A stretch of DNA of 64,000 nt. Origin: Yamagishiella unicocca. Taxonomy: Eukaryota > Chlorophyta > Chlorophyceae > Chlamydomonadales > Volvocaceae. The position numbers and the translations under genes were made by a program. This document shows positions 47,710-60,000 of the stretch, in pieces (positions within the stretch are counted from its first letter, which is position 1; every line of letters begins with the position of its first letter). The stretch lies in assembly GCA_003116995.1 (NCBI GenBank), contig BDSL01000002.1, forward strand, positions 1,138,001-1,202,000. Direction: 5' to 3'. The notes under the pieces were generated by a model that did no database searches, was not told the origin of the DNA, and saw only the letters and a list, made by a program, of their open reading frames with translations.

Positions 47710-50088
47710 CGCACGTAGGGTCCAGATGTACATGGCGGTTACCAATCGAGAGGACCGGTGCCACATGCGGTACAGCGGGCTTAACGGGTTGCAAGTGTTG
47801 AGAGGGCAGACTACAGTATGTCCGGATAGTGGTCCGGATAGCACGGCATGCCTCACGGACCGAGGTTGCAGTCAGGGTAACGGATCATTACGTCATCATG
47901 GACGAGCGGGACTTGGTGATTGGTACGTACCCATGCGGACGTCAGACGTTACGTCGCGTCGACTTGGTACATGGCAGGGACAGGTAGCTAGGGACCGCAT
48001 TGCAGGGTAACGCGGTGGACTTTGTCGGGGTCGTGATTAAGCGCGTGCAGCTGGAATGAGCATAATAAGTAACAGCAAAGCGTTGTATGCCCCAATGTGT
48101 CGGAGGATGGCATCGAGATGCGGGGCAGCGCAGGAGCAGGATGGTCAGAGAAGTGTACGTGCGGACAGGAGTTGATGTGTAGAGTGAAGTGCCTGTGCCA
48201 TGGACGGTGCGTCGGACGCCATGGACAGCATATTGACGACTTGTGCGACAATGTGCATATGTCGTCGTACTATGGGCCAAGCGCCTGCTCGGTGTTTCCG
48301 GGGGATCGCTGAGTTGTCATGTGAACTCTCGAGTGCGGCCCTCTGCAATATGGCGTTACTTTTTACCGAAGTATTGTTATTTGGCAACGCCGGATTGTCT
48401 TTCCGACGGCCTTGCACAATGATGGCACGGCTCGAATGCGGGCGATAATCCGATTGAGGGACGGACATTTGGGTCGGGCGGGGTCGGGGAAAGCTCATAT
48501 ATCAACAAGCACACGAGGGCAGGCGAGCGTGCTCGTAGAAAGCATTGCCTTGATGACGAGCTGACCTCCTTGGCGCGCATGGAAAGACCGGTATGGTCCA
48601 TGTTGGAATACGTTTAGAGCTAGTCGACTGGCGCACATTGCTGAAAGATGCGCGCGTGGCTTGCAGACCTGCATGCACGCATGCGGCATGCCGGTAGACA
48701 TATCGACGAATTCCATCCGGGTACATCTACCAGAAAATGCACCGGAGTGACGTGGCTATGGCAGATGCGCGTGCATGGCAGGTAATGTTCAAGGAAGTGC
48801 CCTCCCGTGGGCTCTCTCAAAGGCGCAAGAGCAGAAAAGGAAACTGGAAAGCAAAGCCAGGAGCGCAGTTTTTAAGTCATCAAACGTGAGGAAGACCCCA
48901 AAAGCAACACGTGTCTGAACGCTACAAACCAGTCAGGAGGCTGGTTAACTTGGCCAGGCTTGGCCCGTCCATGCCCGTCTTGACCGTAGCCCTACTTGCA
49001 TACCTGACTGTGCACTCTCAACAGTGATGTTTTCCAACTATAACTAGCGGATCCTGAACCGCAAAATCCCTGAACCCCTAAAGGACGCCTGACAAATATG
49101 CTTACAACGGCCTCCAACAGCCTGCAACGGCGCCGGAAGCACATTGTCTACATGTGCTCCGTAGGAGGGGTAGACGATTTGATGTGCGTCGCTAAGTAAT
49201 GCGGTACAGAAGGGGAGCTGACCCACAGCACGATCCACATTAGTAGCCTCCGGGACGCGAAGGATTAGGTACAGTTGCTGCTGAGGAAATAAGTAAATTT
49301 TGAAAATATTATTCAGGTTTTGTCAGGGCATGGAAGGGGCGAGCCTACCGAGCGGTCTCCACAAACGGTGGCCGGTATTTCATGGTTTGAACCTCGGCAG
49401 ACGGGGCCACGGACGCCTGGTTGTACGTGTCAGGATAAGAAAATAGCTACGTTTTGCAACGTCGGGGAATAGGCTGGCAATCAATTCGAGAAGGCATCGC
49501 GCCATCGCCAGTCCGATTGGACGAGCGCGTGATTGTATCGGCACTTTCGGGAAGTCTTTGAATAGTTATAGTAATCGTGATGAAACAACTGGCGTATCCA
49601 TTTAGAGCAGCCGTTGCAGGTGAAAGGCGTTCACAGGCTCACCCTGCTTCGCGCAGGGTCTTCGCAGCGTTGCAGCGCAATTCGAATGTTCAAGGTAAGA
49701 TACCGTTAAGTTGGTGCGGCAATTCGCTTGACAACGAAAGGGGAACAGGGTGACACCGTGTTGGGACGCTTGTGAGTTACGACAGACTCCGTCCAACGGT
49801 TAGGGTCCCGTTTGGTACAGTATGGAACTCCCGCATTTCCTTATTATGCCATGTGCCCCTCGTGTTGCCCTGGGCTGAGGACACTACAATGTCTATTGCG
49901 ACGGTGGGCCCGTCCTCGTCCACCTGCACAGCCAAAGAAAACCAGAGCCCTTGTACCAGAAATGTAAGCCCGGGCTTGACGACACTGTAGCGCCTTATTA
50001 CCATATTATACGTGTTATCATATACCAGTTACAGGTTTCCTGGCCCTTTAGCGTGCTAAACTAGGTCAGCGTACGACGTGAACGGATT

Positions 50089-50099
50089 TTACAGTGTAA
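50089..50099. terminator. Palindromic double poly(A) signal TTACAGTGTAA between convergent genes
   Basis: TTACAGTGTAA reads TGTAA on both strands (minus 50093-50089, plus 50095-50099). On the minus strand it lies about 400 bases past the RHL1 stop, a normal distance. On the plus strand it is 2.6 kb past the preceding gene, so its use there is uncertain. Another minus-strand TGTAA is at 50033-50029 and another plus-strand TGTAA at 49963-49967. Confidence 0.45.
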
Positions 50100-50493
50100 A
50101 AAGGCGCTAGCGCGGGCGACAGGCCTACGAGAAGCCAGGCAATATGCTTCATATTGTGGGCGAGATGCTTGATATCGCCGCATCGAGTCGGATACGGTCC
50201 TTGGACACGTATTCCGGCTTATGCTTACGGTGGCCGAGTTCCGACAGGAGCACCCGAGCTTTGTTTTCGCGGCAGGTCACGTTATAAAGCGGTCAATAAA
50301 ATCGAAAACTGTGAACTTAAGGAGGACCCCACCTTTTTTTAGGCCCCACCCTCGGTGTCTCCTGATTTTCCCTGTGCCTTGCATGCCGTCTCCTCATCCC
50401 ACGTCCAGGCTTCACTAGGCGCGGCATAACCCCCCAGCACACACATCCAAGCCTCCTCCCTCCGCGCACAAACATGAACCGAAGTCGCCACGA

Positions 50494-53400
50494 TCATGCC
50501 CAGTCCTCCTCATCATCATCGTCCACCGCGCTCGATGGCTCTTCCTCCTCTTCGTCCTCACTTTCAACCACCACCCGCCGTCGCTTCTTCGGCGCCTCTG
50601 CTTTCGCCAGCCTTCCCCGGCCCCGACCAGCAGCGGCCCCGCCGCCAGCGCCCTTGCCATCCCGCCCGCGACCCCGCCCACCAGGAGCGCTGCCTCCGGC
50701 CTCATCCCCATCGTCGTCGCCGTCAACAACGATGGCGTCGCTGTCGATGTCATCATCGTCGCCCGCAGCCGCCACCGCAGGTCGTTTCTTCGGACCGGAA
50801 GTCCCCCGGCCAGGACCGACTCCTGGAGGTCCAACTGCTGACCCCAAAACGCAAAGCCCGGGTGAACGACAAGGGGGAGGAGTTCAGGCATCGCAGGCAG
50901 GCTCGCGCGAAGGGAGGTGAAGGCCACGCACATCACACTGCCGAACGGTCAGCACTACAAACAATCGTTGCCTACGCAGGTGGTGTCGGTACTGTGTTAG
51001 TGCTGTGTGGTCGGAGCGATCTAGTCACTAGCCCGAATGTACACTCGGGGTGTTGAAGGCCTGTGCAAACACGGTATGCATTTGAACCCTAGTGTGCCAA
51101 CGCATGCAGTCCATGGCGGCGACCCAACGGCTCAACCTCGGACACGATTGCTAAGTGTGCATTGCCTTGTGCGCACGCAGGAAACAGGCACGCGTGTGCT
51201 GTCATCGTGGCGAAGCGCACATTGCATTTCACGGCGAATGCCGGTGCACTTGTCACGTGGACAGGTGAAACAGAAGGCACACGAAGGACCCGGACGTCGC
51301 TCAGTGAGGAAGCCGGTGGGTGTGTCGGAGCACGAGTGCGACCGCACGCCGCGCCTTACCTCTCCCAGCTTCATCCCGCCCGCGGCCTCCGCCTCGCCCA
51401 CCACCGCCACCCGGCCCTCTGCCGCCGGCGCTGGCTCTCCGCTTGTTGGCAGGGGTGTCGCCGACATCCTCGTCGTCATCCTCTTCCCCGTCCCCCTCCT
51501 CGTCCCCATCGTCGCTGCCACTGCCTCCCTGCCGCAGCCAAACGGAAAGTGCAGCGCATCCGCAGCAGCGACCGGGGGCAGGGGGCAGCACATTCGGTTC
51601 CGCGGGGTTGCAAAAGGAAAAGCACCGACCGCAGCATTTCCATTTCTCCTTAGGTTTGCAGGACAACACCTCAAGCCTCGCCTGTCTGGATCCTGGATCA
51701 CGAGCCGTACAGACCCGCCGTAATCCAGGGGCCGCAGGGCACCCACCTCTTCGTCGTCCTCGTCAGCACCGTCCTCCTCCTCGTCGTCCTCCTCCTCCTC
51801 GAGCACAATCACCGGCACCGCCGTTTGCCGCCCGCTGCGACCGCCCGCCGTGGCCCCCTTCCTGGTTGATGGCGGCCGCGCCCCGGCATCGCCCTCGTCG
51901 CCGCTGTCGTCGATGGTGATAACACTGGTGGCTGCCGCCTTGCTGCGGCCCCCAGCCGGCGTCTTGGGCACCGCCGCGGCTTTGTGGCCGGAGGCGGGCT
52001 GCCTGGGGCCACGGGAGGGGAGGAGTTGGAAGCTCAGGACGCACGGTGGAGGCGTGTTAGTCATAAATGACAAACAGGAGGCTAAGTCCCAGCCGACTAA
52101 TGCTACCGAAGTCACGACCTGAAACGTGAAGCCTCGCCGTCATTGCCAGCGGCATCGACGTGTGTGCGTGCTGCGCATCAGAGCAAAGCAAGCAGCGCTC
52201 GGTGCGTCACCGGCGGGCAGCCGCAGCGCTGTGCGTCGTCGCTGCTTGGCTGGGCATGCCAAAGCGCTCGGCCAGGGGCAGCACACCAAGACCCGGGTCC
52301 GGCGCTCGTCACGAGTAATCCCAGGACCGCTAACCACGCTGTTGTGTATCTGGCCCCGTGCCGTGACACCTCCCGCCACTCCGCCGCCTACCCGCGCGGT
52401 GTCGCGGCCGCCTTGGTCCGTGCTGCGGTTGTGCTCCTCTTCTGCGCGCCGCAACAAGTAGGGCAGGTGTGGCTTAACCGGGCAAGGCCGAAGGTCCGCT
52501 GAGGCGCCCAGCAGCGGGTGCAGTGCGACCGCTGAGGCGCCCAGCAGCGGGTGCAGTGCGACCACTGAGGCGCCCAGCAGCGGGTGCAGTGCGACCGCTG
52601 AGGCGCCCAGCAGCGGGTGCAGTGCGACCGCTGAGGCGCCCAGCAGCGGGTGCAGTGCGACCGCTGAGGCGCCCAGCAAAGGGCGCAGTGCGACCGCTGA
52701 GGCGCCCAGCAAAGGGCGCAGTGAGACCGCTGAGGCGCCCAGCAAAGGGCGCAGTGCGACCGCTGAGGCGCCCAGCAAAGGGCGCAGTGAGACCTACCAG
52801 GACTGCGGACAGCGGCACGGTCCACCGCACCTCACAACTTCCTCGACGCTTCGACGGCACCTCCATACACCTGGTCCCCAGAAAGCGCGGAGAGCAGGCC
52901 GGGATCCCTGGCTCCCCGGGCACTTGATCTTCTTCTCGGGCTCGTCGGCAATATAACATCATCAGCCACGCCCTCAACCCGATTGCCCAAATGCTTAGCC
53001 ACCGTCATGCCCTTGTACCTACGCATCCTTCCCGCAGTCGTCGCTGCGGAACTTACCTTGGCAGATCGCCGCCTCCCCTCGTCATCATTGTCATCCACCT
53101 CATCTTCGCTGCCGTCGCTGCTGCCGCCGTCGGCCTCGAATTCCTCGTCGTCGGAGGCCTCCCTGTAGCTGCGTTTCGCAGCGGCGGCGGCGCGCGCCGT
53201 CACTGCACGCCGCGGCAAAGGCCCCCCAATCGCCGCCGCCTCGGTGGCCCCGCCACCGCCGCCGCCATTGGTGCCGCGCTTCTTTCCCTTCCCTCCGGCG
53301 GCGGTCAGGTCAGGCGCCGAGGCACCGGGGCCTTCATCGTCATCGCCACCTTCATCATCGTCGTCGCCAGCCGCGTCATCATCTTTGTCGCCGTTGTCCT

Positions 53401-56212
53401 CCTCGGGAGAGTCACGGTAGAAGCGGCGCGTCGCGGCGCGCTGGGGCCGCTGTGAAGACGGCGGCGCAACGTCGACCTGCGTCCGGCCGCAACGCGGACA
53501 GCCAGCGGAGCCAGCAGGCGCAGCACACATGGGCACGAAGCAGCACACACGCACAGTACGACAAGCGGGAGGAGGTGCCGCCGAGGACGGGCAGAAGCGT
53601 TACATGACCGTTGGCAAGTGCCCGTTCCGCTGCAGCATAACTTTCCCGTTGCGGCCGTTGCTGCTGCCGATTCCCCGCGGACAGCGACGGCGAGGATGAA
53701 GGAGCGAGGGGCCGGGCGCGTGTTCCAAGCCGGTGAACCGAACTCGCCCGCTCAGGCTCACCTCAACTAGCCGGTTCAATCCAGCAAGCATATGAGAGCA
53801 GCGGCTGGCGCTGATTTACGAGTCACGCCCTCGGTACCTACAGCCTTCGCGAGCGCCTTCTGTTTCCTTCCCTTGACCAGTTCCCCGCTGCCCCGAACAA
53901 GCACGCACCTCTGCGGCCGTCTCCTGCGTGGCCGGCCCCACCACTGCCGCCGCTGCTGTCGCCGCATCCCGAGCCGCAGCCACAGCCGCGTTCTTGACCG
54001 GCCCGCCTGCCTCGCCTGCCGTCGAGCCGTCGACATGGATTAACAGGGGGGACGATGGTATGGCTGGGCAGGAATTGATACGGAAGGGTGCAGCCCCCTA
54101 CCCACATGAGCGGATCCGATAAGCCGAGACCCGCATGAGCGGATCCAATAAGCCGCGACCCACATCAGCGGGGAAAAATGGGCCCTGACCCACTTCAACA
54201 GAGCAAATTTGTCCCGACCCACTTCAGCAGAGCAAATTTGTCCCGACCCACATCAGCGCAAGGCAGGCCCACGTGACCCACTGGCATGGCGATGTCCTTC
54301 CGCTCCCACAGGAGCCACAATTAGCGAGCCCCTCTGGAATCTACACAGGGTCCGTGAATGCGCGCCCACCCACCCGGCTTAGGGCCGGCTCCGTACGCGA
54401 AGTCGAAGTTGGTGTGCAGTGGCGGCTTGGCGGCTGCGTCCCCCGTGTCCGCACCGGCCGGTGCCTGAAGGTGCTCCGGCATGGGCAGGCGCTTCTCCTC
54501 CGGATTCTCCTCGGCTGTGCCCACCCACCAGACCTCCGAGAAGACCAGCTGAGGTCCAGGGAAGCGGGGAGGGGATGGAGAGAGTTAAAACCGGGGCCCA
54601 CGGCCCTGCCCGAGCCACCCTCCTTCTTAAACGGCTTACATAGCGAAGCTCGCGGCCCCTCCCAACGTACAAACACCACGTAGGGAAACACCACCGCGTC
54701 GGCCGGCGTACGTAGGGCGGCACCGCGCCGCCGCCCACCGTCACCCTGACCCAGACCCACATTGTCCTCGCCGCGTACCATATTCTCAAAGACGTCCTCC
54801 GCCATCACGCTGGCGCCGCCACCCACTTTCAAAGCCATGTACTTTGCCCGCGGGAACACCAGCGTGCCGAACAGCTTGAGGCGGCCGTCCGGGAAGTCCA
54901 GGTACATGATAGGGTTACGGCTGTCCAGCTGAGCCAGGGTGCCCTACTCGGCCGGGCAGGTAGGGGGTTCAGTCGCACGGGGGAATGCCGCCGAGAGGGT
55001 GAGACAGCCGGGGAGATGCGGCACTACGCCAGGACCGACTACCAGCGGCTGGGGTACACTCCAAAACCTTAAGGGCTGAGGGAGCCGGCTGGCCGTCGTG
55101 ACCTTTTCGTCTGCAGGCGCCTCTGGACAAGCAGACCATCTCCCGACCCGGTACAGTCGGGAGCAGCGCTTACCAGCTTGCCAGCAGCGGCGGGTGCCAG
55201 CAGGGCATTGACAATGACGAGGTACCTGGGGACGGAAGGGGGCGGAACGCAGCGGATGGCAGTGTCACTGATGTGGGTGATTGACTGCCGGTGGTGCTCC
55301 TGCTGGTCCTGGAGTGAGATAATCGCGAAGACGGCAATGGTGGCTCTGAGGGAGAACCGCCATTCAGCGGTGAAGTGGGTATATAATTCGAGGCGTTCAC
55401 CGCCAGATGTCATGTGCCGGCCTTCGCGCCAAATTGCCCGCTTCCCCCACGCCCGATCAGCCGGGCGCTGGGGCAGGCCGCAGCCCCAGGCACACCTGTT
55501 CTTTCGTGTGGAGCTCTTCTTTACGATATCCTTGCCGTTCGCCTTAACCAGTGCTGCGGGGGGTTGCAGAAGTTCGGGGAAGTTCGGGGTAGCTTAGGCC
55601 CAGCGATCGCTTATAACGAGGGCCCAGCAGGCGCTTTTAGTAGATCGCAACTCCGCCGAATGCGCTGTAGCGACCATGGGGCACTAAGGTGGTCAAGGCC
55701 ACAGTTTGTGGCTAGGGAACAATCGCTCTTGAACGATTGAGCCGATGCATGTAAGCTCGGCAAGGGGGCCCTCGCCCCACGGGACGGTATTGGATTAGGA
55801 AGGTAATGCCAAACGAGCACGGGTAAGAGGCTCTGCGTGCTCCAGACGATGATATAAATGTCACTGTGGCTTTCCACGTCGCTACGGACTAGACCATATG
55901 CCCGTCCGTACCTTTCGAAAGGGGCAGCTGCGTTGTCACACGACCAACTTCATCACTGAGCAACTGTGGAGAGGTTCATAGATGTGAAAGAGATGTGTAC
56001 AATAGCCGGGCCATGATCCATGGCAGCCGCGACGGTCGGTATCGGGCTGGCGACACGAAGACCGAGCCAGATGCACACATTATGCTCACCCCCGTATCCA
56101 AAGCGAGCTCCTTTAGTCTTTCGCATTCATGTTGCTGTGCTTGCTGTTCTAGGGTTGCCTTGTCAACTACTGCGTCCTCATCGGCGCGTTTACGTGCCTT
56201 CTTCGGCGCCAT
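50494..56212 (-). CDS. RHL1: RHL1 homologue, DNA-binding component of the plant topoisomerase VI complex
   Basis: Ten exons on the minus strand: 56212-56090, 55542-55496, 55225-55174, 54943-54779, 54548-54374, 54063-53909, 53476-53057, 51998-51747, 51528-51360, 50834-50494; 632 residues. Diagnostic blocks: ERLKELALD; NGKDIVKKSSTRKNRYLVIV plus NALLAPAAAGK; LAQLDSRNPIMYLDFPDGRL plus KLFGTLVFPRAKYM; EDVFENM; LVFSEVWWVGTAEENPEEKR. RHL1 (ROOT HAIRLESS 1/HYP7) works with TOP6A, TOP6B and BIN4 in topoisomerase VI, needed for endoreduplication in Arabidopsis. The C-terminal 440 residues are low complexity: acidic Asp/Glu runs alternate with Gly-Arg repeats and basic KKRP/KKRRR clusters that could act as nuclear signals and DNA contacts; this tail is much longer than in land plants. 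Weak points: exon 2 start (55542 chosen by phase; the stronger CAG at 55554 does not fit unless another small exon exists) and exon 8 start (CAGGCAG). Confidence 0.85.
52497..52793 (+). repeat. 33-base tandem repeat in RHL1 intron 7
   Basis: Nine uninterrupted copies of a 33-base unit beginning CGCTGAGGCGCCCAGCA, in the 1,058-base intron at 51999-53056. The first five copies carry CAGCGGGTGCAGTG; the last four carry AAAGGGCGCAGTG, and these alternate between GCGAC and GAGAC ends, so the newer part expanded as 66-base pairs of units. Because 33 is divisible by 3 the array is open in several frames, giving spurious repetitive peptides. Confidence 0.93.
54100..54265 (+). repeat. 29-30-base degenerate tandem repeat in RHL1 intron 5
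   Basis: Six units each starting ACCCAC or ACCCGC, at 54100, 54129, 54158, 54188, 54217 and 54246. The first two share ATGAGCGGATCC; units 4 and 5 share AGAGCAAATTTGTCCCG. It fills about half of the intron at 54064-54373. Confidence 0.85.
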
Positions 56213-56621
56213 ACCGATTGAAATCCCGGATAAGTGAGAGATTAGGTCATTTAAGAGGCGGAGCAAAGAGAGGCCAGGCAACGACTAGTAGTCCTGACAA
56301 CAGCTCGCGCCAAAACGACAAAAGTTGGCCAACTCCAGTTGATATCAATTAGCCAATTTACTTTGATGTTTATAGTTGGCAAAATCAATGGCACATCGCA
56401 TACATGTGACGGTTAGCATTATGCTGCATTCCCCCCCTTTGCAGTACTGAGTTGGTTTTGCCGAATCGGCACCTCTCCTCCGATTGGCACAGATACCCAC
56501 GCTCGACCTTGGAATTCCTTTGCCACATTTAGATTCCGCTAATGCAACTTATCAATGTGTGGCACGCGTTCACTGCGCTCCTGCTCCCCATCCGCTGAAG
56601 GTCGAGCCGCTGCACCATCGT

Positions 56622-56626
56622 CTTAC
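56622..56626 (-). terminator. TGTAA (TTACA on +) poly(A) signal of HIRA
   Basis: About 450 bases past the HIRA stop on the minus strand and 410 bases before the RHL1 start codon. The 863-base gap 56213-57075 thus holds the HIRA 3' UTR and then the RHL1 promoter; nothing else was recognised in it. Confidence 0.5.
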
Positions 56627-57075
56627 AAACACCGCTGCCGTGGCAACACTCGTCATCCCGCAGGCCAAACATGCTCAGACCCGGCATGCAATGTCCAGCA
56701 ACATCGCAGATAAAGAAATGTGGCGATCGCCAAGGCAGCCACTGTGGACACCGCCGCACCCGCTGCAATCCATCCATGCAGCTGCGTGCAGCAGCAGCTA
56801 TTCAGGACCGCGGCTGCACGCGTGTGCCGAGCACCCCATCCCACTCCCGACACCATGATACAGCACCCAAGGGGTATACCACGGTAGGCGAAGGAACGAG
56901 GCCTTAGAACAATATTTTAGTCGAAGCGTTTGCCTGCACGCTGTCAAATGAATCCGGCCATCTCGTTGCCCACCTCCCTCGGCTCCCACGGCCCGCGGAA
57001 CCCTATGACGCAACGCAACAACCCTTTAACTTCCTCTCAACTCCCTGACGGCATCATCGTGCTCTCCTGCCTGCT

Positions 57076-60000
57076 TCATCCGAGCATCATGGGCTGTTGT
57101 TGGGGTTGTTGCTGTAGGCCAGGCATCTGGGACGGCCCCGGACCAGCCTCCATCGCACCCGCACCCGCGCCTTGCTGCCGCGCGAGGGGCTGCGGCGCGC
57201 CTTCGATGTGCTTCAGCTGGTCTAGCACCTGCGATGACGGCAGATCAGCAGTTCGAGTCCCATCATTTTTTAACCATTTCTGCGTATGCAGAGGGATAGA
57301 CTGAAATGGATTGAGAGGTTTGGGTTAGGGGAGGCGCGGACCTGGTGACTACCAACGTGTGGGGCCGTTACAAGGGAAGTCGTCATGGGGCGGTCCGCAC
57401 CCCGTCCCGTGCCGCGTCGGGCGCCAACGGTGACAAGTGAGCGGAAGAAGCCCGGCGCATACGCGGTCGTGGGCAGGATTAACATGGCAACGCAGGGATG
57501 GTAGCGCACGGGATAGCGAAGACGGCATTGCTGCGCTGGCTAGCCTCCTGTCCTGGGCAGCAACCTTCATCCCGTCTCGTCCGCGGACCGGACCCCGCGG
57601 AATCCCCCACCCGTGCCACCCAAAGGAACAGACGCACGCAGGTCGATACCCCAGCAGTTCTCACATCCTTGCGGCGGAGGCGTTTCCACCCCGCTGCCGC
57701 GCCTCTTACCTCCGTCACCAGCTGCTGGTAGGACCGGTTCTTGGACACCTCCTTCAGCACCACCTCCCGCAGCAGCCGCCGCTTGTCCAGCCCCAGGATG
57801 CTGGGCTGCCAGCGCCCCACCACGGAGGAAGCTAGCGCGGGTTCAGAAGCGCCTCCACCACCCAAGGTGCCGCGGGACGACGTGGCCGCTCCCGCCGACG
57901 CGCCGTGTGTGGCGGGCGACCACCTCAGGGGGCCCATGAGCTCCGAAATCAAATCGCGGAGGCGCGGCTGAGGGGAGTGGTGCAACCGGGAAGTGACTAC
58001 CGTTAGCACTGCGGCACGAGGGTCCAGACTTGTGTTTGCGTCCTCGGGCAGCGTCTATAAAGTTGGTGTTCACGTGTCGCGAACGTAGGCCACCTACCCA
58101 CGACCCAGGTGGGAATGTGGCAGTGGTCCCGGCGGGGAGGGACTACCTACCGCCTAAACTCGCGCTTGCTTCCTAAACACACAGCGCGCACGCCAAAGCA
58201 AGTGTGAACGCGGAGCGAACAGTCTCGTCGTCGGTTGCGACCACCGCTCAGCTACACCCCCATCTGTAACGCCCGCTCCCGGCCGCACCTCGTCCTCGTC
58301 CGCAGCCAGGCGCCTCACGTACGTGATGAGCCACAGCCGCCACTCGGCCGGGGACTGTAGCGCCGCCGCAGCCGCCAGGTTGTGCTCCAGCAGCGCTTGC
58401 TCGCTACGCGCCGCGGCGGCTGGTCGCGCTGCGTGCGCCGCGGTGGTGGCGATGACGTCGTGCGGGTGGCGGCGCTGCGCTGCGGCGGCCTGGAGCCGGC
58501 CCAGCTCGCCCGCTGTGGGCCGGAAGTGGGTTCGCGAGAAGGGCGAGGAGAGCCAGGGGCGGTCGGTGGTCAAAAGGTGGGGGACGAGCGCGAGGAGTGT
58601 GGCACGGAGCCAGGGTCCCCCTTGCGTCCCCCTTCCCGTCCCCGTCTGCCCGGCGCCCCGCACCACTCCCAGCTCACCAGACGACGATATGTTGGTCGTG
58701 TAGGCGGAGGCGGGGAAGGCGTCGTCCGCCACCCGCATCCAGCAGCGCAGCCCCGCGTGGTGCACGTAGGCGTGCGCGTTGGACAGCACCACGATAGGTG
58801 ACCCGGTGGAGCCGATGCGCGCCGACACCACTGCAGGCAGAGAGAGACCGGTCGGGAGAGGGTTGAGAGGAAACCCTTGGGTCGACACAAACAGACACGT
58901 ACAGACGAGTAAAACCTTAGGCCAAAAACTCGTTTGGACACGCGTTTGTATTTGGGGAGGAGATGTGGGTTGGCGGGCTTTCGGGTAGTGCCACAACCCA
59001 AGGACCCACGACTGAGGCTATCCCCTGGCCCTCCTGCTTTGGGCTCAACCACGGCCATCTTGCCAGCGCAGCCATGGTTGGCGAGGGCCCGGTCCCACCC
59101 GTGACCTTACCCTGCGGCGCCTGCTGCTGGCCGCCTGCTGCCCCTCCCAGCAGCAGTGGCGCCACGCTGGACTCCAGCAAGCTCTCCCCGGACGCGAAGT
59201 CCCACATGCGCAGCCGGCCGTCCGCCAGCAGCGCCAGCAGCAGCGTGCTCCCCAGCGCAATGTGCATGAAGGAGGCGGGACAACCCAGTCGGATGGGCGG
59301 GAAGAGGCGTCTGCCGGCGGGGCTATACACCTACGACAGCAGCGCCAGCGGAGACATCACCATCACTAACAGCAGAGCTCGCAGGAGGACCGCAGCAGCA
59401 GCAACAGTGGCATGCTAACGTGCTTGCTAGGAATTCCCACCGACGGCCAAAGAGACATACATGACGGGTCGTGGCTGGTCGGACCTCTTGCAGGACACCC
59501 AAGATTGTGCCTTCCCGAGGACGAACGCGCCGGCTGGGTCGTACCCTGTCAGGCAGCATGCGCCGGCTGGACAGCATGGACTGCACTCAGCGCTTCAACT
59601 CGTCCGCGCTCTGCCGACTGCCCCCGCCCCAACTCAGCCCCCGCCCCGGCCCCAACTCGGGTCTTCCTCGAAACGCCCCAACTCAGCCCGAAATACCCTC
59701 CCATTCCGCAATCCCCTGCGGCCGCCCGACCACACGGCCGCACCATCAGGTCGCCGTTGGTGGTCGACACGGCCGCCAGGCGGCTGCTGCCAGCCAGCGA
59801 CACGATGTGGCCCTGGATCGCATCAGACCACTGCCGCGTGGGCCCAGCCATGCAGACGAGCTCCGCGGCGGGCCGGCTGCGGGCGTCGCGGCCGGTGTTG
59901 AGGGCCTGCAGCTCCAGGGTAATCTGCACCGGGGGCCCGGCAGGTGGAGGTTTCCGTTGGATGCGGGTTAGGTCGAGTGAGAACGTCCCAGAACGTATCC

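Larger units (their letters stand above)
47511..50493. other. Intergenic interval between convergent genes
   Basis: About 3 kb between the coiled-coil/ABM gene (+) and RHL1 (-), AT-richer than the genes. It contains a GA microsatellite at 47681-47709 and poly(A) signals near 50.0 kb. Open frames at about 49770-50000 on both strands have no start context, splice partners or recognised family. No gene or mobile element is supported. Confidence 0.5.

Noticed and set aside
49770..50004. Overlapping open frames with protein-like composition on both strands
   Set aside because: No start, splice or family support; near 3' ends of convergent genes. A decayed element cannot be ruled out.
52474..52977. 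Open frames with 11-residue repeats such as APFAGRLSGRT
   Set aside because: Product of the 33-base satellite in an RHL1 intron; no start context, no splice support.
57245..57265. CAGTTCGAGTCCCATC, T-arm-like sequence on the + strand
   Set aside because: It is in a HIRA intron and the upstream 60 bases lack A- and B-box spacing of a tRNA gene.
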